NCBI GenBank assembly: GCA_017617545.1
Contig: JAFZVZ010000017.1
Span: 62,001 to 126,000 of the forward strand
Length of the DNA stretch: 64,000 nt
Direction of reading: 5' to 3'
From: Lachnospiraceae bacterium
Lineage (GTDB): Bacteria; Bacillota; Clostridia; Lachnospirales; Lachnospiraceae
Shown here: positions 37,701 to 46,552 of the stretch, piece after piece
Position numbering within the stretch: position 1 is the first letter of the stretch
How the letters are laid out: every line of letters begins with the position of its first letter
Position numbers and translations under genes: made by a program
The notes under the pieces: generated by a model
What the model saw: only the letters and a program-made list of their open reading frames with translations
Told to the model about the DNA's origin: nothing
Databases searched by the model: none

Positions 37701-38484
37701 AGTTGTGAGTTTTGCTGCCTGAAGACTGCGAGACCAGGACAAACCCGGCTTTTGTTAAGACATGTGCGGAGATGACATTTTCCGTATAAATGTCCGCATA
37801 GATGTCGAGCTCCGGAGTGTTGCCGCGGATGAATGCGACAAGCGTCTGAACGATATCAAGGCCGAAACCGTGTCCGCGGTATTTCGGGTAAACATAGTAC
37901 GAAATCGTAGTGCGCAGGCCCGTGTCGGAATGCTCCTCAAGCACACAACCATAGCCTACGGCCTCGTCTGTCTCATCGGGAACGACGCGGAACATGCCGC
38001 AGTTGTTTGTGAACTGAGCCTGTATGATGCGCCGCTTGTACATGGAACTGACGTCGACATCGGTGTAGCCGCGGCCTGCCTCAGTGAGCATGTACGGTTC
38101 GCCGCGGAAGAGATTGTAAAATTCCATGTATTCGGCCTCTGTGAGAGGATACAGCGACATGTTTTTGCAGCGGAAGGAAACATATCGGCCGGTCATGCGA
38201 TTGTGAAGCTCAACAGCATACGTGGGTGTGAGCGCTGACAGAGAAAGAATGATCTCGCCACACGAAAGACGGATGCCGTCGTGCTCGTAGCCGACAACGG
38301 GAAAACCGTTGATACTTGCGGTTTCGGCGATCTTGTCGTTATCCGTTACAATCAATGTCTCCATCGGTGAGAGTCCGGCGATCGCGCGAATATCCGTGAG
38401 CACAGTGATCCCCAGATCATGGAAAGCTTTTGTGTCAAGCCTGTTTCGTTTGTTGTCGTCGATCGCAGCGATCAGTGTCTTCAT
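37573..38484 (-). CDS. GNAT acetyltransferase with an N-terminal extra domain
   Basis: A 303-residue protein. The first 110 residues (MKTLIAAIDDNKRN, TDNDKIAETASINGFPVVGY) look like a degenerate HAD or receiver-like alpha/beta fold without a clear active site. Residues about 165-265 are a GNAT domain, with GYGCVLEEHS as strand 4 and YVYPKYRGHGFGLDIVQ as the acetyl-CoA loop (R/Q-x-x-G-x-G/A). The start at 38484 has GAGG ten bases upstream; an alternative ATG at 38502 has none. The last 42 codons are antisense to the WYL-HAD gene, and that C-terminal tail is low complexity. Acceptor substrate unknown. Confidence 0.7.
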   Translation of the reverse strand: MKTLIAAIDDNKRNRLDTKAFHDLGITVLTDIRAIAGLSPMETLIVTDNDKIAETASINGFPVVGYEHDGIRLSCGEIILSLSALTPTYAVELHNRMTGRYVSFRCKNMSLYPLTEAEYMEFYNLFRGEPYMLTEAGRGYTDVDVSSMYKRRIIQAQFTNNCGMFRVVPDETDEAVGYGCVLEEHSDTGLRTTISYYVYPKYRGHGFGLDIVQTLVAFIRGNTPELDIYADIYTENVISAHVLTKAGFVLVSQSSGSKTHNSIAYDVPTETQKAPKTRTSDQRQQTNGSPSLSQSVYCLRGHQ

Positions 38485-38560
38485 CGGTACGTTGCCTCGC
38501 ATCGTAAGTATTTACGTAATAATCAGAAAATATACTACCATCGAAGGAAGGGAAACGCAA

Positions 38561-39052
38561 ATGGAAATCGAACGGAAATTCCTTGTTCGTGAACTGCCGA
38601 AGGACCTCGAGCAATATCCGCATTCCGAGCTGGAGCAGGGATACCTTGTGCGAAAGGGCGCTACAGTGCGCATCCGCAGGGACGGAGACCGGTATATATT
38701 GACGATCAAGAAGAAACCGAAGGATGTCACTGACCGGAAGACACTGGAGCTCATGCGGATCGAGATCGAGGAGGAGATCGATGAGGACCTCTTTCAAAGA
38801 TTGAGCGCTTATACGGAGACGCCGATGCTTTGTAAGACACGGTATCGTATCCCCTACGGAGATTACACGATCGAGCTTGACCTGTACCACGGCGTATTGG
38901 AGGGACTTGCAACGGCCGAGATCGAGTTCCCGAGTGTCGCGGAAGCGCTGGTTGCGGAAATACCCGATTGGTTCGGTCGAGACGTGTCTTCTGACCATCG
39001 TTATAAGAACTCCAACCTTTCGGAACTGACCTCGTTGGAGTCGTTGGACTGA
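38561..39052 (+). CDS. CYTH domain protein (triphosphate tunnel metalloenzyme)
   Basis: A 163-residue CYTH protein. The signature ExExK is present at the very start (MEIERKFLV), followed by GYLVRKGATVRIRRDGD, YILTIKK and EIEEEI, the alternating basic and acidic strands of the triphosphate tunnel. TKTRYRIPY-like (CKTRYRIPYGDYTIELDLYHG) and EIEFPS segments complete the fold. Bacterial members hydrolyse inorganic triphosphate or thiamine triphosphate, or make cAMP. The short single-domain form suggests a tripolyphosphatase-like role. The start at 38561 follows GAAGGAAGGG; a longer frame from 38309 is antisense to the GNAT gene. Confidence 0.85.
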   Translation: MEIERKFLVRELPKDLEQYPHSELEQGYLVRKGATVRIRRDGDRYILTIKKKPKDVTDRKTLELMRIEIEEEIDEDLFQRLSAYTETPMLCKTRYRIPYGDYTIELDLYHGVLEGLATAEIEFPSVAEALVAEIPDWFGRDVSSDHRYKNSNLSELTSLESLD

Positions 39053-39346
39053 CACGTAGGAAAGTCGAAGTTGACCGAACTGTATCTGTAACAGTTCAAT
39101 TTTGGTGATAAAATCACGATAGATGACAAATAATCTGTCAATATTGCAATTTGCGTAAAATTGACTGATAACTGTACATATTCACGAATTCGTGTATGAA
39201 TTCTTGTATACTTTGAACAAAGGCGTCCAGTCCTTATGCGTCCTTCACCGTGTTTGAGTGTCGGTATTGCATAAGATTGGACGCTTATTCTGTTCTATCG
39301 GTCAGAAATCGGAGGCTTCCCGACAAATGTTGTTCATTTGTGAAAC
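39053..39346. other. Long intergenic region with several inverted repeats
   Basis: No gene is seen. It holds a weak hairpin after the CYTH gene (GAACTGT 39077-39083 with ACAGTTC 39091-39097, then AATTTT), a 12-base palindrome CACGAATTCGTG at 39183-39194, and a large stem (GGCGTCCAGTCCTTATGC at 39222-39239 against GCATAAGATTGGACGCTT at 39269-39286, one bulge and one mismatch). A short hairpin follows at 39323-39341 (ACAAATG/CATTTGT). The layout suggests operators or a structured small RNA upstream of the next gene. Confidence 0.5.
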
Positions 39347-39376
39347 TTGTTCACACAATATGCATGCCGATATAAT
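39339..39376 (+). promoter_or_regulatory. Promoter with a dyad over the -35 box, before the ParA-like gene
   Basis: TATAAT at 39371-39376 with TTGTTC at 39347-39352 (18-base spacer). The dyad TGTGA-N7-TCACA (39339-39355) covers the -35 box. It is one base longer in the middle than the CRP consensus, so a CRP-like regulator is only a suggestion. Confidence 0.45.
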
Positions 39377-39421
39377 CGACACACATCTGAATAGCGCGCG
39401 TTCGGGAAGGAGGATAGATGA

Positions 39422-40447
39422 ATGCTAGTTTCTTTTTGGTCGCCGGGTTATCGTGAGGAAACGGCGCAAATTTTGACATTGGTCGGCGGAATGTGCTGCA
39501 GGTTATTCCCCTGCAGTGTTGTTGCTGCCGAGAACTACCTGCATGTACATAATCTGGGGTTTCATTTGCTCGGGAGCAGGTATGATACCGTGCGTAAAGG
39601 CGCAAAGCGAGGAAGCGACGTCTATTACAAGGCAGGAGAGATCTTCGTGCGCCATGTATGCAGGGAAATGGGTCGCAGCAGTAAATACGGTTCCATCATA
39701 AGAGCAGATGGGAACGGTATGATGTTCATGCCCCTTGATCAGAGCTTGTACGATGATTCTTACAGGTTTCTGGTGAGGGAGGCACTCGACCAGCAGGTCG
39801 ATTTTTTGGAGACACGCTTCGATGAAGTGTTTCTTAATCTCCAGTCCAACGAGAATGACACAACGATGACAATGCTTGACAGATCGGATGTGGTGGTTGT
39901 GTGTCTTCCTGCCAAGGAGGAATCGTTTGAATTCTTCTTTGACAGGTATCGGTCTTTGTTCTCAAAATGCTTCTTTGTATTCTTCGGCACGGGAGATCAT
40001 TCCGACATGGTCCGGCGGACGGTTAACCGTTATGCGCCGGGGTTCATCTCCAGGTGCTGTTATCTTGAGATGTCGAGGATACTTCAAAACTATCTCTCTG
40101 ACGGACGCGGACTTGACTATCTCGACCGGTTCCGTTTAGTTTCCGAGGAGGAAGAAGACACGAGCCTTCAGGGAGTTGCAGAAGAGACGGAAGTATACAA
40201 AAGTACGGAATCTCAAGAGGAACTTTGCTCAGATGTTCCTTGGCTTTCGGAAAATGAACAGCCTCTGCCTGTGAAAACGGAGAAGAACACGATCAAGGCG
40301 ATACGCCACATTAGCAACTGGCTGATCATGAAAGAGTATTGGGATGCGAACGGCGATGCCGGTATCGTCACCGAGCTGATGATGCGACGCAATACGATAC
40401 CCGCGGAGGTTATTGCGTGGGAGCATGACGGACATTGGGAGTTCTGA
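39422..40447 (+). CDS. ParA/MinD-like protein lacking a P-loop (tentative), otherwise unrecognised
   Basis: A 341-residue protein. The opening VSFWSPGYREETAQILTLVG has the form of ParA/CpaE-type proteins, whose first strand is followed by a P-loop (GxGGxGKT), but no glycine-lysine motif is present. Later segments fit the same fold: a strand with DRSDVVVVCLPAKEESFEFFF near residue 155, and FFVFFGTGDHSD near 185. The last 100 residues are acidic and then basic, ending in a region that looks helical. It would not bind ATP in the usual way. The start at 39422 has GGAAGGAGG nine bases upstream. It is a single gene with a structured leader. Function unknown. Confidence 0.5.
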   Translation: MLVSFWSPGYREETAQILTLVGGMCCRLFPCSVVAAENYLHVHNLGFHLLGSRYDTVRKGAKRGSDVYYKAGEIFVRHVCREMGRSSKYGSIIRADGNGMMFMPLDQSLYDDSYRFLVREALDQQVDFLETRFDEVFLNLQSNENDTTMTMLDRSDVVVVCLPAKEESFEFFFDRYRSLFSKCFFVFFGTGDHSDMVRRTVNRYAPGFISRCCYLEMSRILQNYLSDGRGLDYLDRFRLVSEEEEDTSLQGVAEETEVYKSTESQEELCSDVPWLSENEQPLPVKTEKNTIKAIRHISNWLIMKEYWDANGDAGIVTELMMRRNTIPAEVIAWEHDGHWEF

Positions 40448-40537
40448 AAATCCGTTCATAAAAAAATTGAAAATCGTGTGTGTATGTGATAATATTTCAT
40501 TGTATCGTAATGATACGAGGAAAGGAGAGACTTACAC

Positions 40538-41122
40538 ATGGGATTTTTTGACAATCTGAAGAAGACGGTTACTGACGCACTCAACTCGTCTGTATCGCAG
40601 GGCTCCAATACCACGAAGGATATCGTATTCCAGGATATCCCCACGACGATCGAGGGCTTTAAGGCGCTTCCTTATGCGGATCTGAAGGATCCTTTTGCAG
40701 TAGCTGCATTGTGCATCTGCGCACTGTGCATTTTCCCTACGGATCAGGATACCTCCGTTGCCATGCTGAACCATCTGAAGGGACCGACGCCTATCTCGCC
40801 GTATGACATTTCCTTCATCAAGGATCGTTTCTCAGGTAACAAGGATTACAAGCCTCGTTCGTATTTCAAGGGTGCTACGCCGCAGAACAACTACATGCCT
40901 ACGGCTCCGTACACGATCACTGTTGCGGAGAACCCTTACAGCCGCGACAATTTCAAAGAGGGCTACTTGAGACTGTTCCTGCAGTCCGGCGGATCCGATT
41001 CGCCGAGACCGATCATGCTTCGAACGAAGCCGTCGACCGGAGAATGGTTTGTATTTTCCGACAGTTTCTATGGACTTCTTGCGGATATCCGCACGCCCGC
41101 AGGTCAGGATCCCTGGGCTTAA
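40538..41122 (+). CDS. DUF6935-type protein
   Basis: A 194-residue cytoplasmic protein. After a short N-terminal helix (MGFFDNLKKTVTDAL) comes a compact domain with FQDIPTTIEGFKALPYADL, DPFAVAALCICALC, SYFKGATPQNNY and a C-terminal LLADIRTPAGQDPWA. This matches my memory of the DUF6935 family of Clostridia, whose function is not known. The ATG at 40538 follows GAAAGGAGAG. It is a monocistronic gene ended by a strong terminator. No catalytic motif is evident. Confidence 0.75.
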   Translation: MGFFDNLKKTVTDALNSSVSQGSNTTKDIVFQDIPTTIEGFKALPYADLKDPFAVAALCICALCIFPTDQDTSVAMLNHLKGPTPISPYDISFIKDRFSGNKDYKPRSYFKGATPQNNYMPTAPYTITVAENPYSRDNFKEGYLRLFLQSGGSDSPRPIMLRTKPSTGEWFVFSDSFYGLLADIRTPAGQDPWA

Positions 41123-41165
41123 TCGGATCGCAAACGAATACTGATATTTCAAATACGAAATATAA

Positions 41166-41198
41166 CAAAAGAGCGTCTCATTGCGAGGCGCTCTTTTG
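41166..41198. terminator. Bidirectional terminator between the DUF6935 and DegV genes
   Basis: CAAAAGAGCGTCTC (41166-41179) pairs with GAGGCGCTCTTTTG (41185-41198), 14 pairs with one G-U and a five-base loop, with TTTT at the end on both strands. It can serve both converging genes. Confidence 0.85.
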
Positions 41199-41279
41199 CT
41201 GAGTATAGGCATTTTGCGGATAATGTCGTTGTTTGTAATGTCCGTACTAGCCGGTAAAAAACTATATATCTGATGCTTC

Positions 41280-42149
41280 TCAGCGCTTGTCACCGAGGAA
41301 GAACAGTGCAACTGTTCCGGGACCGCTGTGAGAGCCGATCACGGTGTTGATGTAGTTGTAAACGATGTTTGTAAAGCCGAACCGCTCCGTGATGAGATCG
41401 CCGACAAACTTGGCATCCTCATAGCAATCGCAGTGGGAGATCAGGATGACCTCATTCTTGTCGCGCAAGCTTCCCATGGTCTGCTCCATGTTGTCAACAA
41501 GGGAGGTAAGAGACTTCTTTCTGCCGCGAACCTTTGCGAGAGGGATCAGATGGCCCTCATCGTCAACGTGAAGTACCGGCTTGATGTTGATCAGCGTTCC
41601 GAGAAGCCAGGACACCTTGCTGACGCGGCCGCCGCGCATGAGATATTTCAGATCATCCACAGTGAACTGGTGGCATGCGTGAAGGATATTCTCGTTGAGC
41701 CAGTCGGCAACTTCATCGATCGTTGCGCCGTTCTCCTTCATCTTGCATGCGTAGTATACGAGAAGACCCTGGCCCATGGAAGCGGCAAGGGAATCGATCA
41801 CGATGATGCGGCGGTCAGGATACTCCTGAGACATCTCATCCGCCGTGATATGTTCGTTGTTGAAAGAGCAGCTCAGTCCGGAGGAAAAACCGATGTGGAG
41901 GATATCCTTGCCCTGATCGAGAATTTTCCGATAATTCTTACCGATCGCCTCAGGGTTGGTAGCGTTGGTGGTATACTGAATGCCGTTGCGCATATTGGAG
42001 TAGAATTGCTTTAGATCCGTCGAGGGACCGTCCTCATATGTCTGTGTACCGTCAGTGTATTCCAGAGGCTGAATGACAATGCCGTGCTCCTGTACAAACG
42101 AGTAAGGCAGGTCGCAGGTGGAATCAGTGATGATAACATAATCGCTCAT
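41280..42149 (-). CDS. DegV family fatty acid-binding protein
   Basis: A 289-residue DegV/FakB protein. The N terminus YVIITDSTCDLPYSF, then IGFSSGLSCSFNN and VIDSLAASMGQGLLVYYA, are the conserved fatty-acid pocket segments, and a C-terminal SHSGPGTVALFFLG is typical. FakB-type members present fatty acids to FakA kinase for phosphorylation; no fakA is in the window. The start at 42149 has GGAGG five bases upstream; a TTG four codons earlier overlaps that site. Monocistronic, minus strand. Confidence 0.92.
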   Translation of the reverse strand: MSDYVIITDSTCDLPYSFVQEHGIVIQPLEYTDGTQTYEDGPSTDLKQFYSNMRNGIQYTTNATNPEAIGKNYRKILDQGKDILHIGFSSGLSCSFNNEHITADEMSQEYPDRRIIVIDSLAASMGQGLLVYYACKMKENGATIDEVADWLNENILHACHQFTVDDLKYLMRGGRVSKVSWLLGTLINIKPVLHVDDEGHLIPLAKVRGRKKSLTSLVDNMEQTMGSLRDKNEVILISHCDCYEDAKFVGDLITERFGFTNIVYNYINTVIGSHSGPGTVALFFLGDKR

Positions 42150-42425
42150 AATGTCCTCCAAAAAGTATTGTATGTGACATGGATTGATATCGCGAACAAA
42201 CGAATAAAAGAATGAATGTCACGTAACATAGAATTGAAAACCACATCGATATATTACCATAAAAGGATCGGTAAAGCAATATCGATTTTCATCCTTACTA
42301 TAAAAATACGAAAAATGTTTCTTTGCATGAACTTTTGGTTTCAAATTCGGAAAAGTTGTGATATACTTCTCTAAGTGTGTGCGCTTATATGCGCGCAAAT
42401 CCGATTGTTGTAAGGAAGGTTGATT

Positions 42426-44666
42426 ATGAAGGACAAGACGAAAGGATTACTGATGCTGGTCGGACTTGCTCTGATCATCGCGGGAATCGCATTGTGGGGA
42501 TATTTCGGGTACGTTAACGATAAGATTCCCGGAGTTAAGGATGTGAAACTCGGTCTGGATCTCGCAGGCGGTGTCAGCGTAACCTATCAGACAGTCAAGG
42601 AGAATCCCACCTCGGAGGAATTGAGCGATCTTCAGACGAAGCTGGAGAAGCGTGCGACCTCTCTGAGCACGGAAGCGAAAGTATACCTTGAAGGAACTCG
42701 TCGTATTAATGTGGATATCCCCGGTGAGGACGATGCGGACAAAGTATTTTCCACACTCGGCAATGCCGGTAACATCTACTTTATCTACGCGGCAGACAAA
42801 GACGGAAACTACAACATCACGAATGTTGACGGTTCCTACGTGCTTGCCAAGACGATGGAAGAGATCATCGCTGCCGGCGATGTCGTCATCGACGGTACTG
42901 ATATCGCCGGAGCAGACGCTGCGACAAGTCAGAGCCAGGCGGGCGCTATCGAGTATGAAGTTCGTCTGACGCTCAACGATCAAGGAAGCAAGAAGTTTGA
43001 GACGGCAACACAGAAGTGCGCATCCTACTCGTATGGTTCGATGCAGAACATCATCGCGATCATCTACGACAATGTAGTGTACAGCGCTCCCGCGGTTAAG
43101 GCAGTGATTTCCGGCGGAACCGCTACCATCACGGGTTCCCATACGATGGAAGAGGCGAGAAACCTTGCGACCATCATTCGTATCGGTGCACTGCCGATCG
43201 AGATCGAGTCGCTTCGTTCCAACGTTGTCGGCGCTACGCTCGGCAGCCGCGCACTCAAGACCAGCATGATCGCAGGCGCGATCGGCTTCGTGCTTGTGTG
43301 CATCTACATGTGCGTATTCTACCGCGTGCCCGGCGTTGCGGCATCTCTCTCCCTGATCACGTATCTCGGGATCATGCTTGCGATGCTCCTGGCATTCCAT
43401 GTAACGCTCACGCTTCCAGGTATCGCAGGTATCATACTGTCAGTCGGTATGGCCGTCGATGCCAACGTCATTATATTCACACGTATCCGCGAGGAGCTCG
43501 CGACCGGCAAGACGGTTCGTTCCTCGGTTAAGGAAGGCTTCCGCAACGCGCGCAGCGCCATCATCGACGGTAACGTTACCACGTTGATCGCAGCAGCAGT
43601 TCTTTACTTCTTCGGAAGCGGCGTGATCAAGGGCTTTGCTACAACGCTCGGCATCGGTATTATCGTTTCGATGTTCACCGCGTTTGTTGTGACCTACCTT
43701 ATTTTGAAAGCATTTTACTATGTCGGTATCGACAGTATTAACGCATACGGTATCGCCAAGGAAAAGAAGCCGATGCGGATCGTACAGAACTGGAAGAAGT
43801 ACGTTATCATTTCCGGTTCGCTCATTGCTCTCTGCGTTGTCATGCTGATCGTCAACAAGGCGTCGACAGGAAACGCTCTGAATTACGGTCTTGATTTCGT
43901 CGGCGGTACCTCTGTTCAGGTAACGTTCAACGGAACGGCACCTGCAAACACGGAGATGGAGAAGTTCGTTTCGGATACGATCGGGGAAAATTCTTCTGTA
44001 TCCGCAGTTGAGGGACGCAGCGTTTTGGTCGTCAAGACACGCTCCCTGGACGAGCAGACGCTCGATAAGCTGAAGAAGGGTCTGATGAACCAGTACTTCA
44101 TCGCCGAGTCCAACATTGAGACAGAGACGATCAGCGGTACGATCTCCGGCGAGATGAAGAGAGACGCTTTCATCGCTGTTGCCATTGCTACGATCTGCAT
44201 GCTTCTGTACATTTTGATCCGGTTCACGAACATGGCATTTGCAGCAAGCTCCGTGCTTGCCCTTGTACACGATATCCTCGTTGTACTTTGCCTGTACGCG
44301 CTTGTGCGGATCACGGTTGATACGAGCTTTATCGCATGTATGCTGACGATTGTCGGTTACAGTATCAACGCGACCATCGTCATCTTTGACCGTCTGCGTG
44401 AGAACCTTGCAAACCGCAAGAAGAAGGAAGACCTTGCCGACGTTGTCAACCGCAGTATTACGGAGACATTTACGCGAAGCATCCATACTTCCGTAACGAC
44501 GTTGATCACTGTCGTAATGCTGATCATCCTCGGTGTCGAGTCGGTTCGCATCTTCGCGATCCCGATGGCAGTCGGTATTCTGTGCGGCGGTTATTCCTCT
44601 GTCTGCATCGCAGGTTCCCTGTGGTACTTCTTTAAGACAAAGGTTTCGAAGAAAGAGCGTGCGTAA
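42426..44666 (+). CDS. secDF: SecD/SecF fusion, protein translocase accessory subunit
   Basis: A 746-residue fusion of SecD (to about residue 445) and SecF. Each half has six membrane segments and a periplasm-type domain. SecD shows LGLDLAGGVSV near residue 40 and GMAVDANVIIFTRIREEL near 345. SecF shows YGLDFVGGTSVQV near 485 and YSINATIVIFDRLREN near 645. The complex uses the proton gradient to help pull secreted proteins through SecYEG. The ATG at 42426 follows AAGGAAGG. A TATACT -10 box lies at 42362-42367 upstream, without a clear -35. Confidence 0.95.
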   Translation: MKDKTKGLLMLVGLALIIAGIALWGYFGYVNDKIPGVKDVKLGLDLAGGVSVTYQTVKENPTSEELSDLQTKLEKRATSLSTEAKVYLEGTRRINVDIPGEDDADKVFSTLGNAGNIYFIYAADKDGNYNITNVDGSYVLAKTMEEIIAAGDVVIDGTDIAGADAATSQSQAGAIEYEVRLTLNDQGSKKFETATQKCASYSYGSMQNIIAIIYDNVVYSAPAVKAVISGGTATITGSHTMEEARNLATIIRIGALPIEIESLRSNVVGATLGSRALKTSMIAGAIGFVLVCIYMCVFYRVPGVAASLSLITYLGIMLAMLLAFHVTLTLPGIAGIILSVGMAVDANVIIFTRIREELATGKTVRSSVKEGFRNARSAIIDGNVTTLIAAAVLYFFGSGVIKGFATTLGIGIIVSMFTAFVVTYLILKAFYYVGIDSINAYGIAKEKKPMRIVQNWKKYVIISGSLIALCVVMLIVNKASTGNALNYGLDFVGGTSVQVTFNGTAPANTEMEKFVSDTIGENSSVSAVEGRSVLVVKTRSLDEQTLDKLKKGLMNQYFIAESNIETETISGTISGEMKRDAFIAVAIATICMLLYILIRFTNMAFAASSVLALVHDILVVLCLYALVRITVDTSFIACMLTIVGYSINATIVIFDRLRENLANRKKKEDLADVVNRSITETFTRSIHTSVTTLITVVMLIILGVESVRIFAIPMAVGILCGGYSSVCIAGSLWYFFKTKVSKKERA

Positions 44667-44674
44667 AATGATAT

Positions 44675-44707
44675 CATCTGCCGGGCAATTGTCCGGCAGA
44701 TGTTTTT
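44675..44707 (+). terminator. Intrinsic terminator after secDF
   Basis: CATCTGCCGG (44675-44684) pairs perfectly with CCGGCAGATG (44693-44702) around an eight-base loop, followed by TTTTT. Confidence 0.85.
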
Positions 44708-44735
44708 AAAAGTCGGAATAATTACTGAGGCGTTT

Positions 44736-46490
44736 ATGCGAAGATACGAAGAAGACTGGATGACAACCTGGCGCTCCGGCGATGTCACGGGACTGATGAA
44801 CCGGTTCGGCATCACCAATATTGCCGCGCGAATTTTGTGGAGCCGCGGGTTCCGCACCGATGACCAGGTTGCTTCGTTTCTGTATCCGCCGGCGGACATT
44901 GCGTGGCCGAAGCTTGACGGCACGGATGAGTTCATACGTGTCATGAAAGAGGCTTTGGCGGAAAATGGACGTTTTCGCATTATCGGTGACTATGATGTCG
45001 ACGGTGTGACCGGAACGTACCTGATGTACACGGCGCTCCGGATGCTGAAAGCCGATGTCGATTACCGTATCCCGGACCGTGTCGCGGACGGGTACGGTCT
45101 CTCAGAGGATATGGTGCGCAAGGCAAAAGAGGACGGCGTGCGAACACTTGTCACCGTAGATAACGGTATCGCGGCCGTGAAGCAGTGCGCGCTTGCCAAG
45201 GAGCTGGGGCTTCGAGTCGTTGTGACGGATCACCATGATCCGCAGGAGACGCTGCCCGTTGTCGACTGCATGATAGATCCGAAGCTTGCCGAGGGCGAGG
45301 GGCGTTACGACAATCTGTGCGGAGCCGTTGTTGCCGCGATGCTGGCGGATGCGTTGCTCTCCTCGGAGGGTATGGACGGATACTGCAACAGCATGATCGA
45401 GATCCTCGCGCTTGCAACCTTGTGCGACGTGATGGAATTAAGCGGAATTGCGCGGGACATTCTCAAGAAGGGCCTCGCCAAGCCGGTAAAGGAATGGAAC
45501 CCGGGACTACGGGCATTGTTCCAGGCGAATAACTTAAGTGAACCCGTAAAGCCGTACAGCTTCGGGTTTGTGATCGGTCCGTGCATCAATGCGCTCGGAC
45601 GACTGGAGACCGCCGATTACGGTGTGGAGCTCCTGCTGAGCGATGATCCCGAGCTTCGCAAAGAGTACGCGGAGCGTATGGTTGAGGTGAACAGCCGCAG
45701 ACGAGAGCAGTCCGATTTCTATACGAAGGAAGCTATCCGCCTTGCGGATGAGATGTTGAAGGATGACAGGGATGCTTCTCCGGTGATCGTGTTGTACCTT
45801 CCGGGATGCCACGAGAGCATCGCAGGTATCGTGTGCGGCAAGGTGAGAGAAGCGTGGAACCGTCCTGTTTTTCTGTTGACTGACTCTGCGGGCGAAGATG
45901 GCTTATTGAAGGGATCCGGACGGAGCACGGAATCATTTTCCATGATCGACGCGATGAACCGTCATCCGGAATTGTTCCTCAAGTACGGCGGACATCCGAT
46001 GGCTGCCGGACTGACGATGAAATGCGAGCTGCTTGAAGATCTACGCTATGCCATGGCTGAGGAATTTAAAGCACAGGAAGCTTCCCCGCGCAAATGCCGA
46101 AAGATCGATCTGCCGGTTCTGTTCGCGCAGCTGAACCGCTCCGTGATCGCTGAGATCGAGCTCATGGGACCCTTTGGAAAGGGCAACCGCGAGCCGTTGT
46201 TTGCGAACCGGGACGTGACCGTAATCGGCCTGCGCCGTGTTGGCGGCGAGGGACAGTACCTGTCGATGCGCCTTCGGGACAGCGAGGGGACAGAGATCCG
46301 CGCGATGATGTTCGATGACGCTTCGGAATTTCTTTCGGAGTTCCGCGAGAAATACGGCAGTCGTGCCCTTGATGATACGATGTACGGGCACGGTGCCATG
46401 AAGATGACCATTCTTTACACGGCGCGGGAAAATGTGTTCCGCGACACCGTGAGCATCGAAGCGGAGATCAAGGGATATCGGTTTTCGTGA
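44736..46490 (+). CDS. recJ: Single-stranded-DNA-specific exonuclease RecJ
   Basis: A 584-residue DHH-superfamily 5'-3' exonuclease used in recombination and repair. The phosphoesterase motifs are IIGDYDVDGVTGTYL (motif I), VVTDHHDPQE (DHH motif) and KYGGHPMAAGLTM (DHHA1 part), followed by an OB-fold region (FGKGNREPLFANRDV). Length is typical. The start at 44736 has GAGG six bases upstream; the in-frame ATG at 44700 lies in the secDF terminator and is rejected. Confidence 0.93.
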   Translation: MRRYEEDWMTTWRSGDVTGLMNRFGITNIAARILWSRGFRTDDQVASFLYPPADIAWPKLDGTDEFIRVMKEALAENGRFRIIGDYDVDGVTGTYLMYTALRMLKADVDYRIPDRVADGYGLSEDMVRKAKEDGVRTLVTVDNGIAAVKQCALAKELGLRVVVTDHHDPQETLPVVDCMIDPKLAEGEGRYDNLCGAVVAAMLADALLSSEGMDGYCNSMIEILALATLCDVMELSGIARDILKKGLAKPVKEWNPGLRALFQANNLSEPVKPYSFGFVIGPCINALGRLETADYGVELLLSDDPELRKEYAERMVEVNSRRREQSDFYTKEAIRLADEMLKDDRDASPVIVLYLPGCHESIAGIVCGKVREAWNRPVFLLTDSAGEDGLLKGSGRSTESFSMIDAMNRHPELFLKYGGHPMAAGLTMKCELLEDLRYAMAEEFKAQEASPRKCRKIDLPVLFAQLNRSVIAEIELMGPFGKGNREPLFANRDVTVIGLRRVGGEGQYLSMRLRDSEGTEIRAMMFDDASEFLSEFREKYGSRALDDTMYGHGAMKMTILYTARENVFRDTVSIEAEIKGYRFS

Positions 46491-46552
46491 GCGGTGCTGT
46501 TATAGAGTTTTGTAATGCATAAGTTCTTGTTATGTTTGAGTGAGGATGTAAC

